DNA of 64,000 bases from SIG575 sp964507395. Its GTDB lineage: Bacteria; Bacillota; Clostridia; Oscillospirales; Acutalibacteraceae. Position numbers and translations under genes: made by a program. The stretch spans positions 1 through 64,000 of the forward strand of contig CAZDQE010000001.1 in assembly GCA_964507395.1 (NCBI GenBank), read 5' to 3'. Shown here piece after piece: positions 8,639-16,584 of this stretch (position 1 is the stretch's first letter; the number at the start of each line of letters is the position of its first letter). The notes beneath the pieces are model-generated. The model searched no databases. It was not told the origin of the DNA and saw nothing but the letters and a program-made list of their open reading frames with translations.

Positions 8639-9217
8639 TTGTCAACAATTTTTATGATTGTATTTTTTGTTTTGATATTTGTTCTGAGCTTAGCCACAAC
8701 AATTCTGACTGCAGTGTGGATTTATAAGGACGCAAAAAAGAGAGATATGGATGCGGTAATGTGGACTCTGCTTGCAGTTCTGATTCCGTCGTACATCGGT
8801 GTGATTATTTATCTTGTTACAAGGTATAAGCAGAAGATTTATGTCTGTCCCAGATGTGGCTCAGATGTGAAGGAAGAATATACTGTCTGCCCTACATGTA
8901 CTCTCCAGCTTAAAAGACAGTGTCCTCAGTGCGGTCTTGCCTGTGAGGAAATGTGGCACAATTGTCCGCGCTGTTCTGCGCCTCTTGAGCCGATGATGTA
9001 TCCTCTTGCAAAGCCTCAGGAGAAAAAGGACCACCTTATCAGAAATATCGTTCTGCTTATCGTTGCAAATGTAGTAGCTCTTGTAGGATTTTATATAAGC
9101 ATGTTTGCGTTTGCTTTTGATAATGCGGAGTTTTACAGTGATGAATTCCAGATGCCGTATATCGAAGAATATGATGAGTTTGATATTTATCCGGGAAGCA
9201 TAGAACTTGATATTTAA
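8639..9217 (+). CDS. membrane protein with double zinc ribbon
   Basis: Small protein (192 aa from TTG 8639) with two N-terminal hydrophobic segments joined by a short basic loop (KDAKKRD), resembling the phospholipase D nuclease N-terminal membrane hairpin. A double zinc ribbon follows: four CxxC knuckles (CPRC, CPTC, CPQC, CPRC) over about 55 residues. A third membrane helix and an acidic tail end the protein. TTG 8639 is preferred because GGAAAGGGG (8622-8630) lies 8 nt upstream. An upstream TTG (8573) would overlap the promoter. It is probably transcribed alone. Function unknown. Zinc ribbons of this kind usually mediate protein contacts. Confidence 0.75.
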   Translation: MSTIFMIVFFVLIFVLSLATTILTAVWIYKDAKKRDMDAVMWTLLAVLIPSYIGVIIYLVTRYKQKIYVCPRCGSDVKEEYTVCPTCTLQLKRQCPQCGLACEEMWHNCPRCSAPLEPMMYPLAKPQEKKDHLIRNIVLLIVANVVALVGFYISMFAFAFDNAEFYSDEFQMPYIEEYDEFDIYPGSIELDI

Positions 9218-9280
9218 ATAAGAAAAAGTAAAAAAGCCTCGTTGTTAACCTATCTGCAACCTAAAGTTGCGTAATAGTCG

Positions 9281-9493
9281 GTAGAAAAATCAGATTTGAA
9301 GGATTACCGAACAAAAAGCGGAATGATTCAGGAATTTGTGGCAGAATCTGTGGATGTCACCGGACAAGCAGTTTCCAAATGGGAGTCAGGTGCGTCAGAA
9401 CCATCCACATGAAATTTAATTTCCCTCGCGAAATTATATAAGATTTCTGCGGAAGAACTGTTTGAAAGTATTGAAGATAATAAGGTGAAATAA
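9281..9493 (+). pseudogene. remnant of an XRE-family (Cro/CI) regulator
   Basis: Frame +2 reads as the end of a helix-turn-helix domain: SGMIQEFVAESVDVT, then GQAVSKWESGASEPST. It is interrupted by TGA at 9410-9412, and the same frame continues NLISLAKLYKISAEELF to a natural TAA (9491-9493). The WESG motif and the LAKLYKISAEELF tail are typical of the family. The 5' end is also missing, with stops shortly upstream. A single C-to-G change (TCA to TGA) would explain the internal stop. Its TAA overlaps the macrodomain ATG (TAATG), so it was once a coupled upstream gene. Confidence 0.75.
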
Positions 9494-10476
9494 TGCCGAT
9501 TCAGATTATAAGACAAGATATTACTAAGCTTTCTTGTGATGCAATTGTAAATGCTGCGAAGAAAAGCTTGCTTGGCGGCGGGGGAGTTGACGGTGCAATC
9601 CACAAAGCAGCAGGAAAAGAACTTCTCAAGGAATGTAAAACCCTCGGCGGTTGCCAAACAGGTAAGGCAAAAATTACAGGTGCTTACAATCTGCCCTGTA
9701 AATATGTTATTCACACTGTGGGACCTGTGTGGCACGGCGGATTTTTCGGTGAAGAGAAAAAGCTTGCAAGCTGTTATCGGGAAAGTTTGCTTCTTGCAAA
9801 GGAAAAGGGCTGTGAAACTGTGGCTTTCCCTCTGATTTCTTCGGGGACTTACGGCTACCCTAAGGAAAAGGCTCTTAAAGTTGCAATTGATACAATAAGC
9901 GAATTTCTTCTTGAAAGCGATATGCTTGTGTATATAGTGGTTTTTGATAAAACTGCATATCAGATAAGCGGAAAATTATTCAGTGATATCAGAAGTTTTA
10001 TTGATGACAGATATATCGAGGAGAATTTTCCTGCACCGAATATGAGTGCAAGGCTTCGTGAGGAAGATTGTTGCTGTCAAGCACCTTTAGCGGGAGCCGC
10101 CATGCCCTACGGACTTGAAAATCTTCTTTCAGAGGTTGATGAAAGCTTTTCACAGATGCTTATCCGTAAGATTGACGAAAAGGGAATTACAGACGCTGAG
10201 TGCTATAAAAAGGCGAATATTGACCGCAAGCTTTTTTCAAAGATAAAGAATGACATACATTATAAGCCAAAGAAAACTACGGCTATTGCATTTGCGGTTT
10301 CTCTTGAACTTTCCCTTTCGGAAACAGAAGAACTGCTGAAAAAAGCTGGATACGCCCTTTCACACAGCAACAAATTTGATATAATCATCGAGTATTTCAT
10401 ATCAAACGGAAATTATAATATTTTTGAAATAAACGAAGCGTTGTTTGCATTTGACCAGAGTTTGCTTGGAGTGTAG
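9493..10476 (+). CDS. macrodomain protein with C-terminal helix-turn-helix-like domain
   Basis: 327 aa. Residues 1-165 form a macrodomain of the YmdB/MacroD type, which binds ADP-ribose and can remove it from O-acetyl-ADP-ribose or modified protein. The phosphate loop GGGGVDG (28-34) with Asp33 and a second loop SSGTYGYP (about 117-124) are intact. In the NAAN motif the second Asn, implicated in catalysis in YmdB and MacroD1, is Lys23 (NAAKK). Residues of about 190-327 are a second helical module resembling the XRE-associated domain seen in other clostridial regulators. The start ATG overlaps the stop of the broken regulator. Two weak hairpins follow, so the next genes may be transcribed separately. 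Deacetylase activity is uncertain given the Lys; ADP-ribose binding is likely. Confidence 0.85.
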   Translation: MPIQIIRQDITKLSCDAIVNAAKKSLLGGGGVDGAIHKAAGKELLKECKTLGGCQTGKAKITGAYNLPCKYVIHTVGPVWHGGFFGEEKKLASCYRESLLLAKEKGCETVAFPLISSGTYGYPKEKALKVAIDTISEFLLESDMLVYIVVFDKTAYQISGKLFSDIRSFIDDRYIEENFPAPNMSARLREEDCCCQAPLAGAAMPYGLENLLSEVDESFSQMLIRKIDEKGITDAECYKKANIDRKLFSKIKNDIHYKPKKTTAIAFAVSLELSLSETEELLKKAGYALSHSNKFDIIIEYFISNGNYNIFEINEALFAFDQSLLGV

Positions 10477-10509
10477 TAAATACGGTTTAATGGTGATTTT
10501 TAGGTTTCG

Positions 10510-10604
10510 GCCTCCCTTTGAAAATGCAGGGGGAGGTGGCATTTTTGTAAGAAAATGACGGAGGGGATTTTTCGTTGAAAATGTCGCTTTTTATGCGACC
10601 TTTT
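10510..10604 (+). terminator. two weak hairpins after the macrodomain gene
   Basis: CCTCCC (10511-10516) pairs with GGGAGG (10531-10536) before ATTTTTG. GTCGC (10583-10587) pairs with GCGAC (10595-10599) before CTTTT. Either could end the upstream transcript. TATAAT at 10621-10626 may be a -10 element for the next gene, with only a poor -35. Confidence 0.45.
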
Positions 10605-10683
10605 AATAAGTAAATATCTCTATAATATGGTTGTAAGGTGAAAACACCAAACGACCATATTTATTTTTTGGAGGTATTTTAAA

Positions 10684-11307
10684 ATGAAAAACAACATCAC
10701 AGAAATGGTATTTATCCTTGACAGAAGCGGTTCAATGCACGGACTTGAAAAAGATACGATCGGCGGCTTCAATTCCATGATTGAACAGCAGAAATCCCTC
10801 GACGGCGAATGCTTTGTGTCAACAGTGCTTTTTGATGATGAAAGCAAAGTTCTCCATGACAGAGTAAAGCTCTCACGTGTTCCCTTGATGACAGAAAAAG
10901 ATTATTATGTCAAAGGCTGTACTGCACTTTTAGATGCAGTCGGCGGTGCAATTCATCACATCGGTAACATCCACAAATATGCACGGCCTGAAGATGTTCC
11001 TGAAAGGACAATTTTTGTCATCACGACTGACGGCATGGAAAACGCAAGCAGGAAGTATGCTGCTCATACAGTGAAAAAGATGATTGAAAAACAGAAAGAA
11101 AAATACGGCTGGGAGTTTCTCTTTATCGGCGCAAATATTGATGCTGTGAGCGAAGCCCGAAAAATCGGTATTAGTGATAATCGTGCAGTGAATTACACAC
11201 CAAGCAGTGCGGGTACTGCTAATCTTTACGAGGCTGTTGAAAAAACAGTCAGAAATTACAGACAATGTTCATGCATCAATGAAGATTGGTCAAAAGATAT
11301 AGATTAA
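10684..11307 (+). CDS. von Willebrand factor A (VWA) domain protein
   Basis: 207-aa cytosolic protein made almost wholly of one VWA fold. The metal-ion-dependent adhesion site is complete: DRSGS (residues 13-17), Thr80 in GCTALLDAV, and Asp116 in TTDGMEN. Such proteins act as metal-dependent protein-binding or scaffold factors. There is no signal peptide. GGAGG about 8 nt before the ATG is a good ribosome binding site. The next gene, an ADP-ribosylglycohydrolase, starts 11 nt after the stop, so the two form an operon. With the macrodomain gene upstream, this suggests a role in ADP-ribose metabolism or signalling, but that is inference. Confidence 0.9.
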   Translation: MKNNITEMVFILDRSGSMHGLEKDTIGGFNSMIEQQKSLDGECFVSTVLFDDESKVLHDRVKLSRVPLMTEKDYYVKGCTALLDAVGGAIHHIGNIHKYARPEDVPERTIFVITTDGMENASRKYAAHTVKKMIEKQKEKYGWEFLFIGANIDAVSEARKIGISDNRAVNYTPSSAGTANLYEAVEKTVRNYRQCSCINEDWSKDID

Positions 11308-11318
11308 GGAGGTTTTTT

Positions 11319-12116
11319 ATGTTAGGTGCGATTATTGGTGATATCGTAGGCTCAGTTTATGAGTGGCATAATATCAAGCACAAAGACTTTGAACTTTTCA
11401 AAGACGAATGCTTTTTCACAGATGATAGTGTTATGACTCTGGCAGTGGCGGAAGCATTGACAAACTATTTTAATAAAAACGGTTATGAAATAAAGGAGGA
11501 CGAGCTTAAGAAAGAAGTGATTGATTCCTTCCATAAATTCGGTAAGCTTTACCCTTGTGCAGGTTACGGCGGGCATTTCGGAGAATGGCTGCGAACAGAA
11601 TCAAGAAATCCATACAATAGCTGTGGTAACGGCTCTGCAATGCGAGTTTCTCCTGTGGCCTGGTACGGAAAAACTCTTGAAGATACAGAAAAATTGGCAA
11701 GGCTTACTGCTGAGGTTACTCATAATCACCCGGACGGTGTCGCCGGTGCGGTATCGGTTGCGGGCGTAATTTGCCTTGCAAGACAAGGTAAGAGTAAGGA
11801 AGAACTGAAAGCTTATATGGAAAATTTTTATCCTGTTGATTTTACCCTAGATGAAATCAGACCTGATTACAGATTTAATGAAATTTGTAAAACAACCGTT
11901 CCACAGGCTTTCAGAGCCTTTTATGAGGCGGATAACTTCGAAGATACAGTAAGAAACGCAATATCCCTCGGCGGTGACAGCGATACCTTAGCGGCAATTG
12001 CAGGCTCTATGGCTGAGGCGTTTTACGGTGTTGACGAAAAAACCAAAAGCAAAGCGTTATCCTTTCTTGATTCTCGTCTGTTGGGTGTATTTGAGTGTTT
12101 TAAATCCAATTGGTAA
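11319..12116 (+). CDS. ADP-ribosylglycohydrolase (DraG/ARH family)
   Basis: Removes ADP-ribose from protein side chains or related substrates, using a two-metal site. The 265-aa protein carries the N-terminal metal motif TDDS (34-37) and the C-terminal GGDSDTLAAIAG motif (about residues 216-227), which supply the Asp/Thr ligands, so it looks active. AAGGAGG (11306-11312) places the start at ATG 11319. An in-frame GTG at 11286 would overlap the VWA gene and has no such site. The substrate is unknown: DraG acts on nitrogenase reductase, but no nif genes are present here. Confidence 0.92.
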   Translation: MLGAIIGDIVGSVYEWHNIKHKDFELFKDECFFTDDSVMTLAVAEALTNYFNKNGYEIKEDELKKEVIDSFHKFGKLYPCAGYGGHFGEWLRTESRNPYNSCGNGSAMRVSPVAWYGKTLEDTEKLARLTAEVTHNHPDGVAGAVSVAGVICLARQGKSKEELKAYMENFYPVDFTLDEIRPDYRFNEICKTTVPQAFRAFYEADNFEDTVRNAISLGGDSDTLAAIAGSMAEAFYGVDEKTKSKALSFLDSRLLGVFECFKSNW

Positions 12117-12154
12117 CAAAACAGTAAAGAATGGTTGCGAATGTGTAACTGTTA

Positions 12155-12183
12155 TTGACAAAATGCGGCTTATTTGATATAAT
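12155..12183 (+). promoter_or_regulatory. pyrimidine operon promoter
   Basis: Perfect consensus: TTGACA (12155-12160), 17-bp spacer, TATAAT (12178-12183). Confidence 0.9.
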
Positions 12184-12189
12184 GTAGAA

Positions 12190-12312
12190 AATCTTAGTGC
12201 TTCGGGAATGCCAAGGGATTTAATAAACATATAAAAGCCGTTCAATCGGTTTGTATTTTTATGTCCCTGTCGCTAAGACAGGGCTTTTTTCATCAGTTAA
12301 CAGGAGGAAAAC
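12190..12312 (+). promoter_or_regulatory. pyr operon leader with attenuator, class not recognised
   Basis: The roughly 120-nt transcribed leader contains a stem at 12231-12240/12247-12256 with loop TTCAAT. An intrinsic terminator follows: CCCTGTC (12265-12271), loop GCTAA, GACAGGG (12277-12283), then CTTTTTT. A full terminator between a perfect promoter and pyrC implies attenuation. I do not find the PyrR-binding loop consensus (ARUCCNGNGAGGYU), nor an obvious leader peptide with a pyrimidine-rich tract. AGGAGG (12302-12307) serves pyrC. Confidence 0.7.
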
Positions 12313-13596
12313 ATGAACTTCGTTTTAAAAGATGCTAAAGTTTTTCGCAAAGGTAAGTTCATAAAGGGCGATATTCTTGTTAAAGACGGTCGCCTTACTC
12401 ATCTTTTCGGTTTTTCTTCTGTCCCTGCGGATGCTATTGTTTATAATGCAGAAAATTGTATTGTTATTCCGGGTCTTATTGATGTACACGTGCATCTCAG
12501 AGAACCCGGTTTTTCTTTTAAAGAAACAATAAAAAGCGGGACAGAGGCTGCAGCTCACGGCGGATATACTCACATCTGCTCAATGCCCAATCTGAATCCT
12601 GTACCGGATTCAATAAAGAGCCTGAAGCAGCAGCTTGATATCATCAAATCAGATGCAGTTATCAAGGTAACACCTTACGGCTCAATAACTGTAGCACAAA
12701 TGGGTGATGAGCTTTCCGATATGGATGGTATGAAGAGCCTCGTTGCAGGCTTTTCAGATGACGGCAAGGGTGTTCAGGAAGCGGAAATGATGATAATGGC
12801 AATGGAAACTGCCGGAGCCTGCGGTAAAATGATTGTTGCCCATTGCGAAGATAATTCTCTTCTTCGCGGCGGCTATATACACGACGGAGAATATGCACGC
12901 ATGCACGGTCACAAAGGTATCTGCTCTGAGAGTGAATATCTTCCCATAAAGCGTGATATTTCGCTTGCTAAGCGTACGGGCTGTGCTTACCATGTCTGCC
13001 ATATCTCAACCAAAGAAAGCGTTGAAGTTATCAGACAGGCGAAGAAGGACGGAGTTGATATTACCTGCGAAACCGCACCTCACTATCTTGTATTCAATGA
13101 TATGGATTTGCAGGAGGACGGCAGATTCAAAATGAATCCTCCCATAAGAGGAGAAGAGGACAGACAAGCGCTCATTGAGGGCATCAAGGACGGAACAATC
13201 GACATGATTGCAACCGACCATGCTCCTCATACGGCAGAGGAAAAGAGCAGAGGACTTGAAAAGAGTCTTATGGGTGTTGTTGGGATTGAAACAGCTTTCC
13301 CTGTGCTCTGGACAGAGCTTGTTATGAAAAATGTAATTAGTGCAGAACATCTTGTGAAAATTATGAGCACGAACCCTGCAAAGCGTTTTGGCTTTGAAAG
13401 TGCTCTTGCAGACGGAAAAATTGCTGATTTTACAGTATTTGATGTAAGTGAGGAATATGAAATAAATCCCGAGGACTTCCTTTCCATGGGCAGAAGTACA
13501 CCTTTTGCAGGCAGGAAGGTATTCGGCAAATGTCTTATGACAGTTTGCGGCGGTAAAGTAGCATACGAGTGTATGGAGGGGCGAAAAGAAAAATGA
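12313..13596 (+). CDS. pyrC: dihydroorotase
   Basis: Closes carbamoyl-aspartate to dihydroorotate, step three of UMP synthesis. At 427 aa it has the usual length for the long (type I) bacterial enzyme. The metal-binding HVHLREPG lies at residues 59-66 (His59, His61). Later conserved elements are VAHCED, the THAPHT-like ATDHAPHT, and the N-terminal composite sheet typical of amidohydrolases. It is the first gene of the pyr operon and overlaps pyrK by four bases (ATGA). Confidence 0.96.
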   Translation: MNFVLKDAKVFRKGKFIKGDILVKDGRLTHLFGFSSVPADAIVYNAENCIVIPGLIDVHVHLREPGFSFKETIKSGTEAAAHGGYTHICSMPNLNPVPDSIKSLKQQLDIIKSDAVIKVTPYGSITVAQMGDELSDMDGMKSLVAGFSDDGKGVQEAEMMIMAMETAGACGKMIVAHCEDNSLLRGGYIHDGEYARMHGHKGICSESEYLPIKRDISLAKRTGCAYHVCHISTKESVEVIRQAKKDGVDITCETAPHYLVFNDMDLQEDGRFKMNPPIRGEEDRQALIEGIKDGTIDMIATDHAPHTAEEKSRGLEKSLMGVVGIETAFPVLWTELVMKNVISAEHLVKIMSTNPAKRFGFESALADGKIADFTVFDVSEEYEINPEDFLSMGRSTPFAGRKVFGKCLMTVCGGKVAYECMEGRKEK

Positions 13597-14324
13597 AGCA
13601 AACAATATTTGAAATAAAATCTAACGAGAAAATCGCGAAAGATGTATATAAAATGGTGCTCTCAGGCGATACATCTGACCTTAGAAAACCGGGACAGTTT
13701 GTAAATATCAAGCTTGAAGGTTTCTTCCTTCGCAGACCGATTTCCGTCTGTGACTACGACGAGGGTGTTCTTACTCTTATCTACAAGGTTGTAGGCGAGG
13801 GTACAGAGGTTATGTGTAAATTGACTGAGGGCGAAAAGCTTGATATACTTACAGGTCTCGGTAACGGCTTCGATACACAGGTAAGCGGTGAAAATCCTGT
13901 TGTTATCGGCGGCGGTGTTGGTGTTCCCCCTATGTTCAACCTTGCGAGAAAGCTTATTTCTGAGGGGAAAAAGGTAACAGCGGTTCTCGGCTTCAATAAG
14001 GAAGAAGAGATCTTCTATAAAGAAGAGTTTGAAAAACTCGGTGCAGATGTGCTTGTTACAACAGTTGACGGTTCTGTGGGAGTAAAAGGCTTTGTAACAG
14101 ATGCCGTGAAAGACCTTGATTTTTCATACACTTACTGTTGCGGTCCTGAGCCGATGCTGAAAGCTGTTTATAACGCATCTGACAAAGGCGGTCAGTTCAG
14201 CTTTGAAGAAAGAATGGGTTGCGGCTTCGGTGCATGTATGGGTTGCAGCTGCAAGACAAAATACGGCAACAAGAGAATCTGCAAGGAAGGTCCTGTTCTT
14301 GTGAAGGAGGAAATTATATGGTGA
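13593..14324 (+). CDS. pyrK: dihydroorotate dehydrogenase electron-transfer subunit
   Basis: FAD and [2Fe-2S] subunit that passes electrons from PyrD to NAD+. The FAD-binding motif RRPISV is near residue 47. The NAD-binding domain contains GGGVGVPP. The cluster ligands are four Cys in MGCGFGACMGCSC...C (about 209-231). ATG 13593 overlaps the pyrC stop and is preceded by GGAGGGG. An in-frame upstream ATG at 13569 would lengthen the protein by 8 residues and lie inside pyrC. The 3' end overlaps pyrD by 7 nt. Confidence 0.95.
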   Translation: MKQTIFEIKSNEKIAKDVYKMVLSGDTSDLRKPGQFVNIKLEGFFLRRPISVCDYDEGVLTLIYKVVGEGTEVMCKLTEGEKLDILTGLGNGFDTQVSGENPVVIGGGVGVPPMFNLARKLISEGKKVTAVLGFNKEEEIFYKEEFEKLGADVLVTTVDGSVGVKGFVTDAVKDLDFSYTYCCGPEPMLKAVYNASDKGGQFSFEERMGCGFGACMGCSCKTKYGNKRICKEGPVLVKEEIIW

Positions 14325-15229
14325 ACTTAAAAGTAAATTTATCGGGCATAGAGCTTGATAATCCTATAATCCCTGCAAGCGGAACCTTCGGCTTCGGCTA
14401 TGAGTTTGCAGAGCTTTATGATATAAACATTCTCGGCTCACTTTCCTTCAAGGGCACAACTCTCGAACCCCGTTTCGGAAATCCCACACCGAGAATTGCG
14501 GAAACAAGAAGCGGTATGATTAATTCCGTAGGACTTCAGAATCCCGGTGTTGACAAGGTAATTGCTGAGGAACTTCCGAAACTCAGAGCCTGCTTCAAAA
14601 AGCCTATCATGGCAAATGTCAGCGGCTTCTCAATTGATGAATACAGGACATGCTGTGAAAAAATTGATAAAGAGGAACAGGTTGAATTTATTGAGGTCAA
14701 CGTCAGTTGTCCCAATGTTCATAACGGCGGTATGAGCTTCGGTACATCTCCCGAAAGTGCGGCAGAGGTGACAAAGGCAGTTAAAGCGGTAACAAAGAAG
14801 CCTGTGTTTATCAAACTCAGCCCCAATGTCACAGATATAGTTTCTATTGCAAAAGCTTGTGAAGAAGCGGGTGCAGACGGCATCAGCCTTATTAACACAC
14901 TCCTCGGCATGAAGATAGATTTAAGAACAAGAAAACCTGTTATTGCCAACAAAATGGGCGGATTCTCAGGTGACGCAATTTTCCCCGTAGCAGTGAGAAT
15001 GGTTTATCAGGTTTATGAAGCAGTCAATATTCCGATAATCGGCATGGGCGGTGTGTCCCGCGCAGAGGATGTTATTGAGCTTATGCTTGCAGGTGCAACG
15101 GCAGTTGAAGTCGGTGCTGCAAATCTTGCTGAGCCTTACGCTTGTAAGAATATCATCGAGGATTTGCCCCGTGTCATGGAAAAATACGGTATTAATAATT
15201 TAAAAGATATAATAGGAGGCGCACACTAA
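14318..15229 (+). CDS. pyrD: dihydroorotate dehydrogenase B, catalytic subunit
   Basis: Oxidises dihydroorotate to orotate with FMN. It belongs to the NAD+-linked class 1B: the catalytic base is a Cys in VSCPN (about residue 131), and pyrK is adjacent. The 303-aa length is standard. GMGGV and GATAVEVG near the C terminus bind the FMN phosphate. AAGGAGG (14304-14310) precedes ATG 14318. A much longer open frame starts inside pyrK but lacks a ribosome binding site. Confidence 0.96.
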   Translation: MVNLKVNLSGIELDNPIIPASGTFGFGYEFAELYDINILGSLSFKGTTLEPRFGNPTPRIAETRSGMINSVGLQNPGVDKVIAEELPKLRACFKKPIMANVSGFSIDEYRTCCEKIDKEEQVEFIEVNVSCPNVHNGGMSFGTSPESAAEVTKAVKAVTKKPVFIKLSPNVTDIVSIAKACEEAGADGISLINTLLGMKIDLRTRKPVIANKMGGFSGDAIFPVAVRMVYQVYEAVNIPIIGMGGVSRAEDVIELMLAGATAVEVGAANLAEPYACKNIIEDLPRVMEKYGINNLKDIIGGAH

Positions 15230-15927
15230 TGGGTAAAGACGTAATTATCGCATGTGACTTTGACGGAAAAGAGGAAGTGCTTAAATTCCTCGACAAATTC
15301 ACAGGTAAAAAACCTTTTGTGAAAATCGGTATGGAGCTGTATTATTCAGCAGGTCCCGATATCGTTAAGGAAATTAAGGCAAGAGGACACAAAATTTTCC
15401 TTGATCTTAAGCTTCACGATATCCCCAACACAGTAAAAAAATCTATGGCAGTTCTGTCAAAGCTGGATGTTGATATGTGCAACCTCCACGCAGCAGGTAC
15501 AGTTGCAATGATGGAAGCCGCAATTGAAGGACTTACCCGTCCTGACGGCACAAGACCTCTTCTCATCGCAGTAACTCAGCTTACATCAACAAGCGAAGAG
15601 AGAATGAAAGAGGACCTTCTTATTGAAAAGCCAATTGACGAAGTTATCATGCACTATGCATCACGTGCAAAGGTTGCAGGTCTTGACGGCGTTGTTTGTT
15701 CACCCCTTGAGGCTGCAAAAGTAAAATCCGTCTGCGGAAATGAATTTCTGACAGTTACACCCGGTGTACGCTTTGCAGACGGCGAAGTAGGTGACCAGGT
15801 AAGAATCGCAACACCTGAGAGAGCGAAGGAAATCGGCTCTGACTACATCGTTGTAGGCAGACCTATCACTCAGGCACCCGACCCTGTTGCAGCATACGAG
15901 AGATGCGTTAGAGAATTTGTTGACTAA
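15229..15927 (+). CDS. pyrF: orotidine 5'-phosphate decarboxylase
   Basis: Decarboxylates OMP to UMP, the last step of the pathway. The 232-aa TIM barrel carries the catalytic DLKLHDIPNTV motif (Lys and Asp pairs) and the phosphate-binding end VVGRPIT. It starts in a TAATG overlap with pyrD. It is the bacterial short form. Confidence 0.96.
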   Translation: MGKDVIIACDFDGKEEVLKFLDKFTGKKPFVKIGMELYYSAGPDIVKEIKARGHKIFLDLKLHDIPNTVKKSMAVLSKLDVDMCNLHAAGTVAMMEAAIEGLTRPDGTRPLLIAVTQLTSTSEERMKEDLLIEKPIDEVIMHYASRAKVAGLDGVVCSPLEAAKVKSVCGNEFLTVTPGVRFADGEVGDQVRIATPERAKEIGSDYIVVGRPITQAPDPVAAYERCVREFVD

Positions 15928-15954
15928 TACTTGAATATAAAGGAGAAATTTATC

Positions 15955-16584
15955 ATGGAAAGACTTATTGCAGAAGATTTGCTCTCTATCAGAGCTGTAT
16001 TTTTCAGACCCGACGAGCCCTTCACATGGGCAAGCGGTATTAAAAGCCCTGTTTATTGTGATAACAGACTTACACTCACAGCGCCTAAAGTAAGAAACGA
16101 TGTTGAAAACGCACTTGCAGAAACAATCAAAAAAGAATATCCCGAATGTGAAGTTCTTATGGGTACAAGCACTGCAGGTATCGCACATGCTGCTATCACA
16201 GCTCATATTCTCGGACTTCCCATGGGTTATGTACGCTCAGGCTCAAAGGACCACGGCAGACAGAACCAGATTGAAGGCAAGCTTGAAAAAGGTCAGAAGG
16301 TTGTAGTTGTTGAAGACCTTATTTCAACAGGCGGCAGTGTTATCGAGGTTGTAAATGTTCTTCGTGAAGCAGGTGCAGAGGTTCTCGGTATTGTAAGCAT
16401 CTTCACATACGGCATGCAGAAAGGTCTTGACAGACTTGCCGCTGCAAATGTTAAAAACATTTCCCTTACAAACTTTGATGTTATCGCGGATGTAGCAGCA
16501 GAAACAGGCTATATCAAACGCGAGGATGTTGAAAGACTTATTAAATTCAGAAATAATCCTTCAGACGAAAGCTGGATCGGGTGA
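15955..16584 (+). CDS. pyrE: orotate phosphoribosyltransferase
   Basis: Joins orotate to PRPP to give OMP. The 209-aa enzyme shows the PRPP-binding motif VVVVEDLISTGGS (about 108-120) and the flexible loop KDHGRQNQIEG. AAAGGAG (15940-15946) fixes ATG 15955 as the start; the frame is open to a TTG at 15931. It overlaps pyrB by four bases. Confidence 0.96.
   Translation: MERLIAEDLLSIRAVFFRPDEPFTWASGIKSPVYCDNRLTLTAPKVRNDVENALAETIKKEYPECEVLMGTSTAGIAHAAITAHILGLPMGYVRSGSKDHGRQNQIEGKLEKGQKVVVVEDLISTGGSVIEVVNVLREAGAEVLGIVSIFTYGMQKGLDRLAAANVKNISLTNFDVIADVAAETGYIKREDVERLIKFRNNPSDESWIG

Noticed and set aside
13006..13605. 199-codon minus-strand frame inside pyrC
   Set aside because: Antisense to a clear dihydroorotase, with no ribosome binding site or known domain.
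15700..16206. 168-codon Cys-rich minus-strand frame over pyrF/pyrE
   Set aside because: It spans two conserved genes on the other strand; the Cys content reflects reversed Ala/Thr codons.
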